From: Gammaproteobacteria bacterium
GTDB lineage: Bacteria; Pseudomonadota; Gammaproteobacteria; Burkholderiales; Burkholderiaceae_C
Reading direction: 5' to 3'
DNA: 64,000 nt
NCBI GenBank assembly: GCA_018815325.1
Contig: JAHIYE010000011.1
Coordinates: forward strand, 1-64,000
This document shows, in pieces, positions 7,561 through 15,317 of this stretch. The first letter of the stretch is position 1; each line of letters starts with the position of its first letter. Position numbers and translations under genes: made by a program. The notes under the pieces are model-generated. The model was not told the DNA's origin and searched no databases. It saw only the letters and a list, made by a program, of their open reading frames with translations.

Positions 7561-8361
7561 ATGAATCTCGAACCCCAACTGATTGTTGAGCTGGCTATTC
7601 TGGGACTGTGTACCGGCTTTCTGGCCGGCCTGCTGGGTATTGGCGGCGGCATGCTGATGGTGCCGTTCATGACCTTCATCATCACAGCCAAGGGCTTCCC
7701 CGCAGAATATGCCGTCAAGATGGCCGTCGCCACTTCCCTGGCCACCATCTGCTTTACCTCGATCACCTCGGTGCGCGCGCACCACCAGCGCGGTGCGGTC
7801 ATGTGGCCCGTGGTGCGGCTGCTGGCGCCCGGCATCCTGGTCGGCTCCATGCTCGGTGCGCAGTTTGCCGTGGCCATGCCGGCCAAGCTGCTGAGCATCC
7901 TGTTCTCGATCTTCGTGGCCTTCTCTGCCACCCAGATGTTTCTGGACCGCAAGCCCAAGCCCAGCCGCGTGCTCCCCGCAGGGCTGGGCATGTTCAGCAT
8001 GGGCGGGCTGATTGGCATGCTGTCTGCACTGGTGGGGGCGGGCGGTGCTTTTGTCTCCGTGCCCTTCATGACCTGGTGCAATGTCAAGATTCACAACGCG
8101 GTAGCCACCTCGGCGGCGCTCGGCTTTCCGATCGCGCTGGCCGGCACCCTGAGCTATATGTGGGCTGGACAGGATTTGCCCCCCATGCCCGCAGGCTCGA
8201 TCGGCTACCTGTATTTGCCAGGTCTGCTCGTCATTGCCATGGCGAGCATGAGCACAGCGCCATTGGGTGCCCGCACTGCACACCGCATGGATATTCGTCC
8301 TCTTAAACGGGCGTTTGCGGTGGTCTTGTACATGCTGGCGGCCTACTTCCTGTTCCGCTGA
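7561..8361 (+). CDS. TauE/SafE (TSUP) family anion exporter
   Basis: 266-aa integral membrane protein with about eight hydrophobic segments and the two family glycine-rich motifs, GFLAGLLGIGGGMLMVPF near residue 20 and GMLSALVGAGGAFVSVPF near 151. TSUP proteins move sulfite, sulfoacetate or other organic anions; the substrate here is unknown. It lies upstream of the formyl hydrolase gene in the same direction, 77 bp away. An anion role linked to the oxalate/formate genes is possible but unproven. Confidence 0.85.
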   Translation: MNLEPQLIVELAILGLCTGFLAGLLGIGGGMLMVPFMTFIITAKGFPAEYAVKMAVATSLATICFTSITSVRAHHQRGAVMWPVVRLLAPGILVGSMLGAQFAVAMPAKLLSILFSIFVAFSATQMFLDRKPKPSRVLPAGLGMFSMGGLIGMLSALVGAGGAFVSVPFMTWCNVKIHNAVATSAALGFPIALAGTLSYMWAGQDLPPMPAGSIGYLYLPGLLVIAMASMSTAPLGARTAHRMDIRPLKRAFAVVLYMLAAYFLFR

Positions 8362-8438
8362 GGCCTTGCTCCGCGCATGCCCCATATATAAGCAAATACT
8401 GAATTTATAATTCGCCTCGTTAAACAGGAGACAAGCTC

Positions 8439-9368
8439 ATGAGAATCGCATTCATTGGCCAACAAGACTTCGGCAGGGCCACGCTCGACGCATTTCTGGA
8501 GCGTGGTGACGAGGTCGTCGGCGTGTTCTGCCGACCGGACAAACCCGGGGCCAAACCGGATGTACTGCGGGTTGATGCCGAGGCACGCGGCCTCAAGGTG
8601 TTCCAGTTCGACAGCCTTACCGACGGCCAGGCCGAGGAAGCAATGCGCCAACTGGCCCCGGATCTGGGTGTCATGGCCTATGTTGTCCAGTTCGCGCCCC
8701 AGGCGCTGCTCAATATCCCGAAGCACGGCACCATCCAGTATCACCCCTCTCTCTTACCCAGGTACCGGGGTCCCTCGGCGATCAACTGGGCCATTGCACG
8801 GGGTGAAGCTCACACCGGCTTGACCATCTTCCGCCCCACCGACGGCTTGGACGAAGGCCCGGTCATCCTGCAAAAAACCTGCGATATCGGCCCCGATGAG
8901 ACCCTGGGCGAGGTCTATTTCAACAAGCTGTTCCCGATGGGCGTGAGCGCCTTGCTGGAGGCTGCTGACTGGGTGGTCTCGGGCGAGCACCAGGAAATTG
9001 TGCAGGACGAGGCACATGCGGGCTATGAAGGCTGGTTTCATGCCGGCGAATCCAGGATCAACTGGTGCAATCATGCAGACGATGTCTATAACCTGATTCG
9101 CGCCTGCAATCCTGCGCCGGGTGCCTGGACACTACTGGAAGGCAAGAAGGTTCACATCTTCGACAGCCGCAAACACCCGGTGCGCAAGTATGGCGACGTG
9201 CTGGGAAAACCCGGCGACATCGCCCGCATCACCGAAACCTCCATCCTCATCAACGTTCAAGGTGGACAGATCGAAGTGCTCAAGCTGAAGGCCGAGGATG
9301 GCAAGAAGATGAGCGCTGGCGACTATGCCAGGGAGCAAGGGCTGGTGATTGGGCACCGCCTGCATTAA
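8439..9368 (+). CDS. 10-formyl-THF hydrolase-type formyltransferase (FDH N-terminal-like)
   Basis: 309-aa cytosolic protein with the formyl_trans_N fold (residues about 1-180) and a C-terminal formyl_trans_C domain (about 205-300). The active-site block is IQYHPSLLPRYRGPSAINW with GLDEGP near residue 145. The methionyl-tRNA formyltransferase signature N-x-H is replaced by Q-Y-H, as in the hydrolase domain of 10-formyltetrahydrofolate dehydrogenase; the catalytic His and Asp remain. I therefore infer hydrolysis of 10-formyl-THF to THF and formate rather than tRNA formylation. AGGAG precedes the ATG, and a good -10 (TATAAT, 8406-8411) without a clear -35 lies upstream, suggesting an activated promoter. 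Lying next to oxalate/formate genes, it may balance formate and one-carbon pools. Confidence 0.8.
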   Translation: MRIAFIGQQDFGRATLDAFLERGDEVVGVFCRPDKPGAKPDVLRVDAEARGLKVFQFDSLTDGQAEEAMRQLAPDLGVMAYVVQFAPQALLNIPKHGTIQYHPSLLPRYRGPSAINWAIARGEAHTGLTIFRPTDGLDEGPVILQKTCDIGPDETLGEVYFNKLFPMGVSALLEAADWVVSGEHQEIVQDEAHAGYEGWFHAGESRINWCNHADDVYNLIRACNPAPGAWTLLEGKKVHIFDSRKHPVRKYGDVLGKPGDIARITETSILINVQGGQIEVLKLKAEDGKKMSAGDYAREQGLVIGHRLH

Positions 9369-9378
9369 GGCAGGCCCT

Positions 9379-9399
9379 GGCGGCTATTTGCGAGCCGCC
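9379..9399. terminator. Hairpin between convergent genes
   Basis: GGCGGCT and AGCCGCC form a 7-bp stem with a 7-nt loop, overlapping the last codons of the LysR gene and 11 bp after the formyl hydrolase stop. No clear U-tract on either side. Confidence 0.35.
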
Positions 9400-10322
9400 G
9401 TCTTGCGCAGACCCATGGTCTGATCCAGCAGGCCAGACCCCTGCTCCAGCAGGAAGCTGCGGAAAGCCTGGGCTACTGGTGGCAGGCGCTTGTTTTTCCG
9501 ATGCACGACATACCAGTTCAGCATCAACGGAAAACCCTGCACATCCAGCACTGTCAACGTGCCGGCCTGCAGCTCCATGCTCAGGGTATGGGCCGACAGG
9601 AAACTCACCCCCATGCCGGCGATCACGGCCTGCTTGATGGTCTCCGTGCTCTTGATCTCCATGGCAATGTTGAGCTTGTCAATGTGATCACCAAATGCTT
9701 CCTCCATGGAGTGCCAGGTATCCGAGCCTTTCTCCCGAACGACAAAAGGCTCACGCAGTAATCTCGACATGGGGATGCGTTTTTTGCCTGCCAGCGGGTG
9801 TCCCGGTGCGGCCACAATCACATAGGGGTGAGGCGCAAATGCCTCATTGACCGTATCCAGATCATGGGGCGGGCGCACCATCACGGCGAGATCGGTCAGG
9901 TTGTCCTCCAGCTGGCCCAGCAACTCCTCCCGGTTATGCACCGACATGTTCAGCGTAACGCCTTGATGGCTGCGCGCGAACTCGACGAGCAGTCGCGGGA
10001 AAAAATAGTCCCCCGCACTGATGACTGCCACATTCAGCCTGCCCCCAGAGATGCCCTTGAACTGGGCCATGGTGGCTTCAACGTCCTGGAACTGCTGGAT
10101 GATCGCCCTGCTCGCATGCAGCATCTCCACCCCTGCCGCCGTGAGGTAGATCTTCTTGCCCAACTGCTCGAACAGTGGCAACCCAACATGTCCCTCGAGT
10201 TTCTTGACCTGCGTTGACACCGCTGGCTGCGTCAGATGCAGCTCCTCCGCGGCCCGGGAAAAGCTCAAGAGCCGCGCCACAGCCTCAAATACCTTGAGCT
10301 GACGGAAGGTTGCATGTTTCAT
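9384..10322 (-). CDS. LysR-family transcriptional regulator (CbbR-like)
   Basis: 312-aa regulator with an N-terminal winged helix (residues 1-60: FRQLKVFEAVARLLSFSRAAEELHLTQPAVSTQVKKLE) and a LysR substrate-binding domain (about 92-295, with GRLNVAVISAGDYFFPRLL). The helix-turn-helix resembles CbbR-type proteins, which often respond to metabolites of C1 or autotrophic pathways. It is divergent from the 94-aa gene, and a perfect 7-bp palindrome lies between them, the usual place for its binding site. Target genes may include the 94-aa gene and the oxalate/formate island; this is inference from position. Confidence 0.87.
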   Translation of the reverse strand: MKHATFRQLKVFEAVARLLSFSRAAEELHLTQPAVSTQVKKLEGHVGLPLFEQLGKKIYLTAAGVEMLHASRAIIQQFQDVEATMAQFKGISGGRLNVAVISAGDYFFPRLLVEFARSHQGVTLNMSVHNREELLGQLEDNLTDLAVMVRPPHDLDTVNEAFAPHPYVIVAAPGHPLAGKKRIPMSRLLREPFVVREKGSDTWHSMEEAFGDHIDKLNIAMEIKSTETIKQAVIAGMGVSFLSAHTLSMELQAGTLTVLDVQGFPLMLNWYVVHRKNKRLPPVAQAFRSFLLEQGSGLLDQTMGLRKTAARK

Positions 10323-10340
10323 GTTGACTTGCCTTTAAAT

Positions 10341-10358
10341 CATTACTTAATAGTAATG
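10341..10358. promoter_or_regulatory. Candidate LysR operator with downstream -10 box
   Basis: Perfect inverted repeat CATTACT-N4-AGTAATG, containing the LysR T-N11-A type core, 18 bp before the LysR start. A -10-like CATAAT sits at 10384-10389 with no good -35, so for the rightward gene the palindrome would be centred near -46. Confidence 0.5.
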
Positions 10359-10477
10359 CTTATTATCAAAATAATTGACTATACATAATCATCATCGATC
10401 TCTACGATTCATCTCAAGTTGGGCCCAGAAGCGTCGCAGCCAGCCCAGGAAGTTTCAAACATCAACAGGAGATCATC

Positions 10478-10762
10478 ATGACAAACAGCAGCACTCGCAC
10501 CCCAGAGCCGGCAGACCTCAACACCGAATTCCATCGCCAGGCCTACAACGCCGCTTTCAACGAACTGGGCCTGCCCTGGTACTGGGATGCCAGCACGCTG
10601 CAGCGCCTGGCCGCCAACCCCGAAGCCAAAGAGCCGGTGCTGCACTATCTGGAAACCCAGCAGCCTCACCTGCTCAAAGCCTATGATGCGGACTTCCTCA
10701 TCAACGCCATCCACAGCACGAAGGCCCGCTGTTTCAACGGCATGAGTCATCAGGCAACATGA
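10478..10762 (+). CDS. Unrecognised 94-aa protein at the oxalate locus
   Basis: Small soluble protein, not recognised. It begins MTNSSTRTPEPADLNTEF and continues with an aromatic, helical body: AFNELGLPWYWDASTLQRLAA near residue 27 and HLLKAYDADFLINAIHSTKARC near residue 63. No signal peptide, no membrane segment and no metal-binding pattern are evident. AACAGGAG lies 8-10 nt before the ATG. It is divergent from the LysR gene and about 380 bp upstream of tctC in the same direction; a possible terminator-like hairpin (10853-10902) follows. Codon use looks like the neighbours, so it is probably a real gene. Confidence 0.65.
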   Translation: MTNSSTRTPEPADLNTEFHRQAYNAAFNELGLPWYWDASTLQRLAANPEAKEPVLHYLETQQPHLLKAYDADFLINAIHSTKARCFNGMSHQAT

Positions 10763-10852
10763 GCCTGCACAACCATCGCCTGACGCTTCCTCAACAACAG
10801 ATGGTTTGACGGGCACCAGCACGCTGCGGAGCGTGTTCAATGGCAGGCAGAC

Positions 10853-10902
10853 ATGAGTGGAAAAACACAAGTATTTCGCCCTCTCCAAGGGTTGCCACTC
10901 AT
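10853..10902 (+). terminator. Long hairpin after the 94-aa gene
   Basis: ATGAGTGG (10853-10860) pairs perfectly with CCACTCAT (10895-10902), with a short inner CCCT/AGGG pairing, and is followed by TACTTTTTCC. The large loop makes this a moderate terminator candidate. The remaining stretch to 11141 holds the FNR-like box and no gene that I can support. Confidence 0.35.
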
Positions 10903-11022
10903 TACTTTTTCCACGTTTCAGAGTAGGCTTTCGTGTCGCGATCATGCGATCGGAACAGGCCGTAACAATTTGAATGGCAGCTACTCCGGGCAAACCCTAG
11001 GAAGAGTGTAAATTTAAATAAT

Positions 11023-11036
11023 CTTGACCACCATCA
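11023..11036. promoter_or_regulatory. FNR-like box upstream of tctC
   Basis: TTGAC-CACC-ATCAA matches the FNR/CRP-type palindrome TTGAT-N4-ATCAA at nine of ten positions. An imperfect second site (TTGAT-N5-GTCAG, 11046-11060) follows, and a -10-like TACAAG lies at 11083-11088. The same TTGAC-N4-ATCAA sequence occurs in front of oxc (16001-16014), next to the Crp/Fnr gene. Confidence 0.55.
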
Positions 11037-11141
11037 AGAGAAATTTTGATGAATGGTCAGAACATGCGGCCATCAGCGTGAATACAAGAAAAGCGCGGTT
11101 TCGAACACTTTCTGGTGAAACTACCCTAAGGAGACAAGTAG

Positions 11142-12167
11142 ATGAAAACCAACTTCAAAAGTAAGAAAACAGGCTTCATGAAAGCCACGCTGGGAGCCCT
11201 TGCGGTTGCAGCACTGACCGCCACGGCACCTGCCATGGCAGCATGGGAGCCGACCAAGCCGGTCGAATTCGTCGTACCTGCCGGCACTGGGGGTGGCGCT
11301 GACCAAATGGCTCGCCTGATCCAGGGCATCATCGTCAAGCACAAGCTCATGAAAGAGTCGCTTGTTGTTGTGAACAAATCTGGCGGCGCGGGTGCTGAAG
11401 GTTTTCTGGATGTCAAGGGCGCCAAGGGCGACCCTAACAAAATCATCATCACGTTGTCGAACTTGTTCACAACACCCATGGCAACGGGCGTTCCTTTCAA
11501 CTGGAAAGACATGACCCCGGTCGCCATGCTGGCGCTTGACCAGTTTGTGCTCTGGGTGAATGCCGAGAAGCCATACAAAAATGCCAAGGAATACATCGAC
11601 GCCACCAAGGCAGCTGGCCCCCTGAAGATGAAAATGGGCGGTACGGGCTCCAAACAGGAAGACCAGATCGTGACCGTTGGCCTGGAAAAAGCCACGGGCA
11701 CCAAGTTCATCTACATTCCGTTCAAAGGGGGTGGTGCAGTTGCAGTTCAACTCGTGGGCGGACACATTGACTCCAGCGTCAACAACCCCATCGAGGCTGT
11801 GGCTCAATGGCGTGCCGGCAAGCTGCGTCCCCTGTGCGTGTTTGATGACACCCGCATGGACTACAAGAAAAAAGTCACTGACACCATGTCCTGGAACGAT
11901 ATTCCCACCTGCAAAGAGTCGGGCGTCGCCACTGACTATCAGATGTTGCGTGGCATCTTCATGGCCGGCGGTGTGACTGACGACCAGCGCGCGTATTACG
12001 TCGACTTGTTCAAGAAAGTCCGCGAAACGCCTGAGTGGAAAGAGTTCATGGAAAATGGCGCTTTCAACCAGTCGTTCAAGACTGGCGCTGACTTTGACAA
12101 ATGGCTCACTTCCGCTGAAGCCCTTCACATGGGCCTCATGAAGGAAGCTGGCTTCCTGGCCAAGTAA
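11142..12167 (+). CDS. tctC: Tripartite tricarboxylate transporter substrate-binding protein (TctC/Bug)
   Basis: 341-aa periplasmic binding protein. The signal peptide ends near residue 34 (TATAPAMAAWEP). The Bug pattern follows: KPVEFVVPAGTGGGADQMAR near 38-57, and YIPFKGGGAVAVQLVGGHIDSSVNNP near 190. It captures a carboxylated substrate for the TctAB pair encoded next. GGAG precedes the ATG. Placement in an island whose enzymes act on oxalate makes oxalate or another small dicarboxylate the likely ligand; family membership alone does not say which. Confidence 0.9.
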   Translation: MKTNFKSKKTGFMKATLGALAVAALTATAPAMAAWEPTKPVEFVVPAGTGGGADQMARLIQGIIVKHKLMKESLVVVNKSGGAGAEGFLDVKGAKGDPNKIIITLSNLFTTPMATGVPFNWKDMTPVAMLALDQFVLWVNAEKPYKNAKEYIDATKAAGPLKMKMGGTGSKQEDQIVTVGLEKATGTKFIYIPFKGGGAVAVQLVGGHIDSSVNNPIEAVAQWRAGKLRPLCVFDDTRMDYKKKVTDTMSWNDIPTCKESGVATDYQMLRGIFMAGGVTDDQRAYYVDLFKKVRETPEWKEFMENGAFNQSFKTGADFDKWLTSAEALHMGLMKEAGFLAK

Positions 12168-12288
12168 GCACCCTCGTTAATTTAGCGAATCTCTGCAGGG
12201 GGAAGTGATGCCAGCTACTGGTAACGCTTCTCCTCTGTGAGTTCGCCTGCACATAATCAAATTTAGTCAAGCAGCAGGAGCAGTCTCA

Positions 12289-12813
12289 ATGGATTCTTCG
12301 GATACACAAGCCCATGAAGGCACGGGTAAAGGCCCCGCCACCAATATCGTGGATGCGGCGGTGGCCATCGGCATCATGATCATGGGCGGTGTGGTGATTT
12401 ATGGCAGCCGAGAGCTAGGCGCCGGCTGGACCAGCGACGGCCCAGGTTCTGGCTATTTCCCCTATTACATCGGGTTGATTCTGGTCATTTCCGGTTTGGG
12501 CACGCTTTACCAATCCCTGTTGGGCAAGAAAAAGAATACCGAAGTCTTTGTCGATGCTGAGCAACTCAAAAGGGTCCTTTCCGTGTTGCTGCCCGCTGGC
12601 GTTTACGTCCTGGGTGTCCAGTTCATTGGCATTTACGTTGCGTCCTTTATCTACATTGCCTTGTTCATGATCATTCTCGGAAAGTTTTCATGGATCAAAA
12701 GCGTCATCATCGCTTTCCTAGTCAATGCACTATTTTTCTCGATGTTTGAAGTGTGGTTCAAAGTACCGCTCTTCAAAGGCGAGTACGACATGCTGAGCTT
12801 CCTCGGTTACTAA
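12289..12813 (+). CDS. tctB: Tripartite tricarboxylate transporter small membrane subunit (TctB)
   Basis: 174-aa protein with four predicted membrane segments (about residues 22-39, 58-76, 98-120 and 124-152) and the TctB motif GPGSGYFPYYIGLILVISG near residue 50. It partners TctA in the inner membrane. It lies 121 bp after tctC and 85 bp before tctA, in the same direction. AGGAG lies about 7 nt before the start. Confidence 0.88.
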   Translation: MDSSDTQAHEGTGKGPATNIVDAAVAIGIMIMGGVVIYGSRELGAGWTSDGPGSGYFPYYIGLILVISGLGTLYQSLLGKKKNTEVFVDAEQLKRVLSVLLPAGVYVLGVQFIGIYVASFIYIALFMIILGKFSWIKSVIIAFLVNALFFSMFEVWFKVPLFKGEYDMLSFLGY

Positions 12814-12898
12814 AGTAACGCGGCCATAAAACACTGTTGGATGCACAACCGGCAATAAAGCCTGCAGTCAACCTGATATCTCGGAGTAATACAAAAAA

Positions 12899-14428
12899 AT
12901 GGACGAATTAAACTCGCTGTTCCACGGGTTCGCGGTGATCCTGACCCCGATGAACATGCTACTGATGTTTATCGGCATTACCTTGGGCGTGCTGATCGGC
13001 GTGCTTCCAGGTCTGGGGGGCGCCAATGGTGTCGCCATTCTGTTGCCACTGACCTTCACCATGTCGCCCACCTCAGCCATCGTCATGCTGTCGTGCATCT
13101 ACTGGGGTGCCTTGTTCGGCGGTGCGATTACTTCCATCCTGTTCAACATCCCCGGAGAACCATGGTCTGTAGCCACCACCTTTGATGGCTACCCCATGGC
13201 GCAACGAGGGCGTGCGGGAGAGGCACTGACGGCTGCATTCACGTCTTCATTCGTAGGTGCTTTCGTTGCGGTGGTCATGATCACCTTTCTGGCCCCGCTT
13301 GTTGCCAAATTCGCACTGCAGTTTGGTCCACCAGAATTCTTCGCGGTCTACCTGCTGACCTTCTGCAGTTTTGTTGGCATGGGCAAAGGCTCTCCATTCA
13401 AGATTCTCGCCTCCATGACCATGGGCTTTGCACTGGGGTCTGTTGGTATGGATACGGTCACAGGCCAGTTGCGCCTGACATTTGGGTGGTCCGAGCTGAT
13501 GCGTGGCTTTGACTTCCTGATTGCTGTGATTGGTTTGTTTGGTATCGGTGAAATCCTGCTTTCCATGGAAGAGGGCCTGGCCTTCTCGGGCAAGAGTGCA
13601 AAAATTGATCCGAAGATCGTGCTTGCCACCTGGAAAAAGCTTCCCGCTTTCTGGGTCACCTCCCTCAGGAGTTCAATGGTCGGCATCTGGATGGGCATTA
13701 CCCCCGGAGGAGCAACACCGGCTTCTTTCATGAGCTACGGCTTGGCCAAGAAAATTTCCAAAAATGGCTCCAAGTTTGGAACCGGAGAGATTGAAGGCGT
13801 GATTGCGCCCGAGACCGCAGCGCACGCCGCAGGCACCGCAGCGCTTCTGCCAATGCTTGCGCTGGGCATCCCCGGCTCACCTACCGCCGCCGTACTGTTG
13901 GGTGGACTGCTGATCTGGGGCCTGCAACCTGGACCGCTGCTGTTTGTTGAGCAAAAGGACTTCGTCTGGGGCCTGATCGCCAGCATGTATCTGGGTAACC
14001 TGGTTGGCCTGATTGTGGTGCTGACAACCGTACCGTTGTTCGCTTCGATTTTGCGGATTCCATTCTCGATCATCGCCCCCATCATCATCGTGATTTGTGC
14101 GATTGGTGCCTATACGGTGCATAACGCCATGCTGGACATCTGGTTCATGCTGTTGTTTGGCATCTTGGGCTACTTGTTCAAAAAGCTGGAATACCCCTTG
14201 GCGCCGATGGTGCTGGCGCTGGTACTCGGGGACAAGGCCGAGGACTCATTCCGCCAATCCATGCTGGTTTCGCAAGGCGATCTGACCATCATGTACTCCA
14301 ACGGTTTGGTTGGCAGCATCACCACCCTGGCCTTGCTCCTTCTGTGCTGGCCCCTGATTTCAAAGGCACTGGCAATTATTCGACCGCCCAAGGTTGACGA
14401 GTTCGACGCAGATCGTCCAGTTGATTGA
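12899..14428 (+). CDS. tctA: Tripartite tricarboxylate transporter large membrane subunit (TctA)
   Basis: 509-aa permease, the standard TctA length, with about a dozen membrane segments. Family motifs include GVLPGLGGANGVAILLPLTF near residue 39, GEPWSVATTFDGYPMAQRG near 89 and GITPGGATPASFMSYGLAKK near 266. It should carry the substrate bound by TctC across the inner membrane with TctB, driven by an ion gradient. CGGAG lies about 12 nt upstream of the ATG. The cytidylate-kinase-like gene follows after 15 bp, so the four genes look like one transcript. Confidence 0.9.
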   Translation: MDELNSLFHGFAVILTPMNMLLMFIGITLGVLIGVLPGLGGANGVAILLPLTFTMSPTSAIVMLSCIYWGALFGGAITSILFNIPGEPWSVATTFDGYPMAQRGRAGEALTAAFTSSFVGAFVAVVMITFLAPLVAKFALQFGPPEFFAVYLLTFCSFVGMGKGSPFKILASMTMGFALGSVGMDTVTGQLRLTFGWSELMRGFDFLIAVIGLFGIGEILLSMEEGLAFSGKSAKIDPKIVLATWKKLPAFWVTSLRSSMVGIWMGITPGGATPASFMSYGLAKKISKNGSKFGTGEIEGVIAPETAAHAAGTAALLPMLALGIPGSPTAAVLLGGLLIWGLQPGPLLFVEQKDFVWGLIASMYLGNLVGLIVVLTTVPLFASILRIPFSIIAPIIIVICAIGAYTVHNAMLDIWFMLLFGILGYLFKKLEYPLAPMVLALVLGDKAEDSFRQSMLVSQGDLTIMYSNGLVGSITTLALLLLCWPLISKALAIIRPPKVDEFDADRPVD

Positions 14429-14443
14429 TTTAGGAAAAATAAC

Positions 14444-15286
14444 ATGACCGTGATTGCACTGACCCAGGAAATGGGTTCACTGGCCAAGGATGTGGAAGTC
14501 AAACTTTCCGATGCCTTGAAACTCCAGCAGATGTCGAATGAAGTGGTTGAGCACGTTGCCGGAAAGATGCATGTGCCCAGCAGCCTCGTCAACCGCATGC
14601 GTGAAGGCAAGGCGGGCCTGGTGGAACGATTCTCCATGGACAAACAAAGCCTCGCGCTGTACACAGCAGAAGAGGTATTCAACCATGCCGTTAAAGGCAA
14701 TGTGGTCATCCGTGGTTGGGGCTCCGCCGTCCTGCTACGCCCCGTGAAGCACATTGTTTGCGTGCGCATTACCCGATCGTTTGAAAAGCGGGTTGAATGG
14801 CTGATGAACAGCGTGGAAACCCTGAACCAAGAATTTGCCGAAGCTGAAGTCCGTCGCAGTGACCTTGCTCATGCCCAGCGCATGCACGAGCAATTTGGGG
14901 TCACCTGGGGCGACCCGGTCCTTTATGACATGGTTCTGAACACGGATCGCTTGTCAGTCGACAGTTGTGTGGAACAAATCAAGCTGCTGGCCTCGCGCCC
15001 TGAGTTCCAGCCAAGCGATGAATCACGCGCTACGCTGGCCAACCTGGCTTTGGATGCCAGGATCCGTGCGGAAATGAAAGATCACGCGGAGACACGCAAT
15101 ACCAATATCGCCATTGAATCGGCTAACGGCGTGGTCACGCTCCGTGGCATGGTCTTTAACAAGCAGGAACTTGAAGATACGGCCAAGATTGCTGGTGCTG
15201 TTCCCGGGGTCACGCAGGTCATCAATGAGCTGCGGGAAATGAAAAACTCCAGGTTCCACGCGCTGATCAAATCCAACCCCGCTTAA
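14444..15286 (+). CDS. Cytidylate-kinase-like domain fused to a BON domain
   Basis: 280-aa cytosolic protein. Residues 1-190 resemble the cytidylate kinase-like family (AAK6/PF13189): GNVVIRGWGSAVLLRP near 85 and FGVTWGDPVLYDMVLNTDRLSVD near 145. Residues about 205-275 form a BON domain (IAIESANGVVTLRGMVFNKQELEDTAK). The usual nucleotide-binding loop S-R-E-x-G-S-G-G-R is degraded to TQEMGSLAKD, losing the paired glycines and the arginine, so kinase activity is doubtful. It starts 15 bp after tctA. Family members are often attached to transporter genes; a regulatory or nucleotide-sensing role for the transporter is inference. Confidence 0.75.
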   Translation: MTVIALTQEMGSLAKDVEVKLSDALKLQQMSNEVVEHVAGKMHVPSSLVNRMREGKAGLVERFSMDKQSLALYTAEEVFNHAVKGNVVIRGWGSAVLLRPVKHIVCVRITRSFEKRVEWLMNSVETLNQEFAEAEVRRSDLAHAQRMHEQFGVTWGDPVLYDMVLNTDRLSVDSCVEQIKLLASRPEFQPSDESRATLANLALDARIRAEMKDHAETRNTNIAIESANGVVTLRGMVFNKQELEDTAKIAGAVPGVTQVINELREMKNSRFHALIKSNPA

Positions 15287-15317
15287 GGTCTGACTGGCCC
15301 GCCCTGACAAGGGTGGG

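Noticed and set aside
10409-10993. 194-codon minus-strand frame over the 94-aa gene
   Set aside because: Antisense of the better supported 94-aa gene, which has a Shine-Dalgarno and matching codon use.
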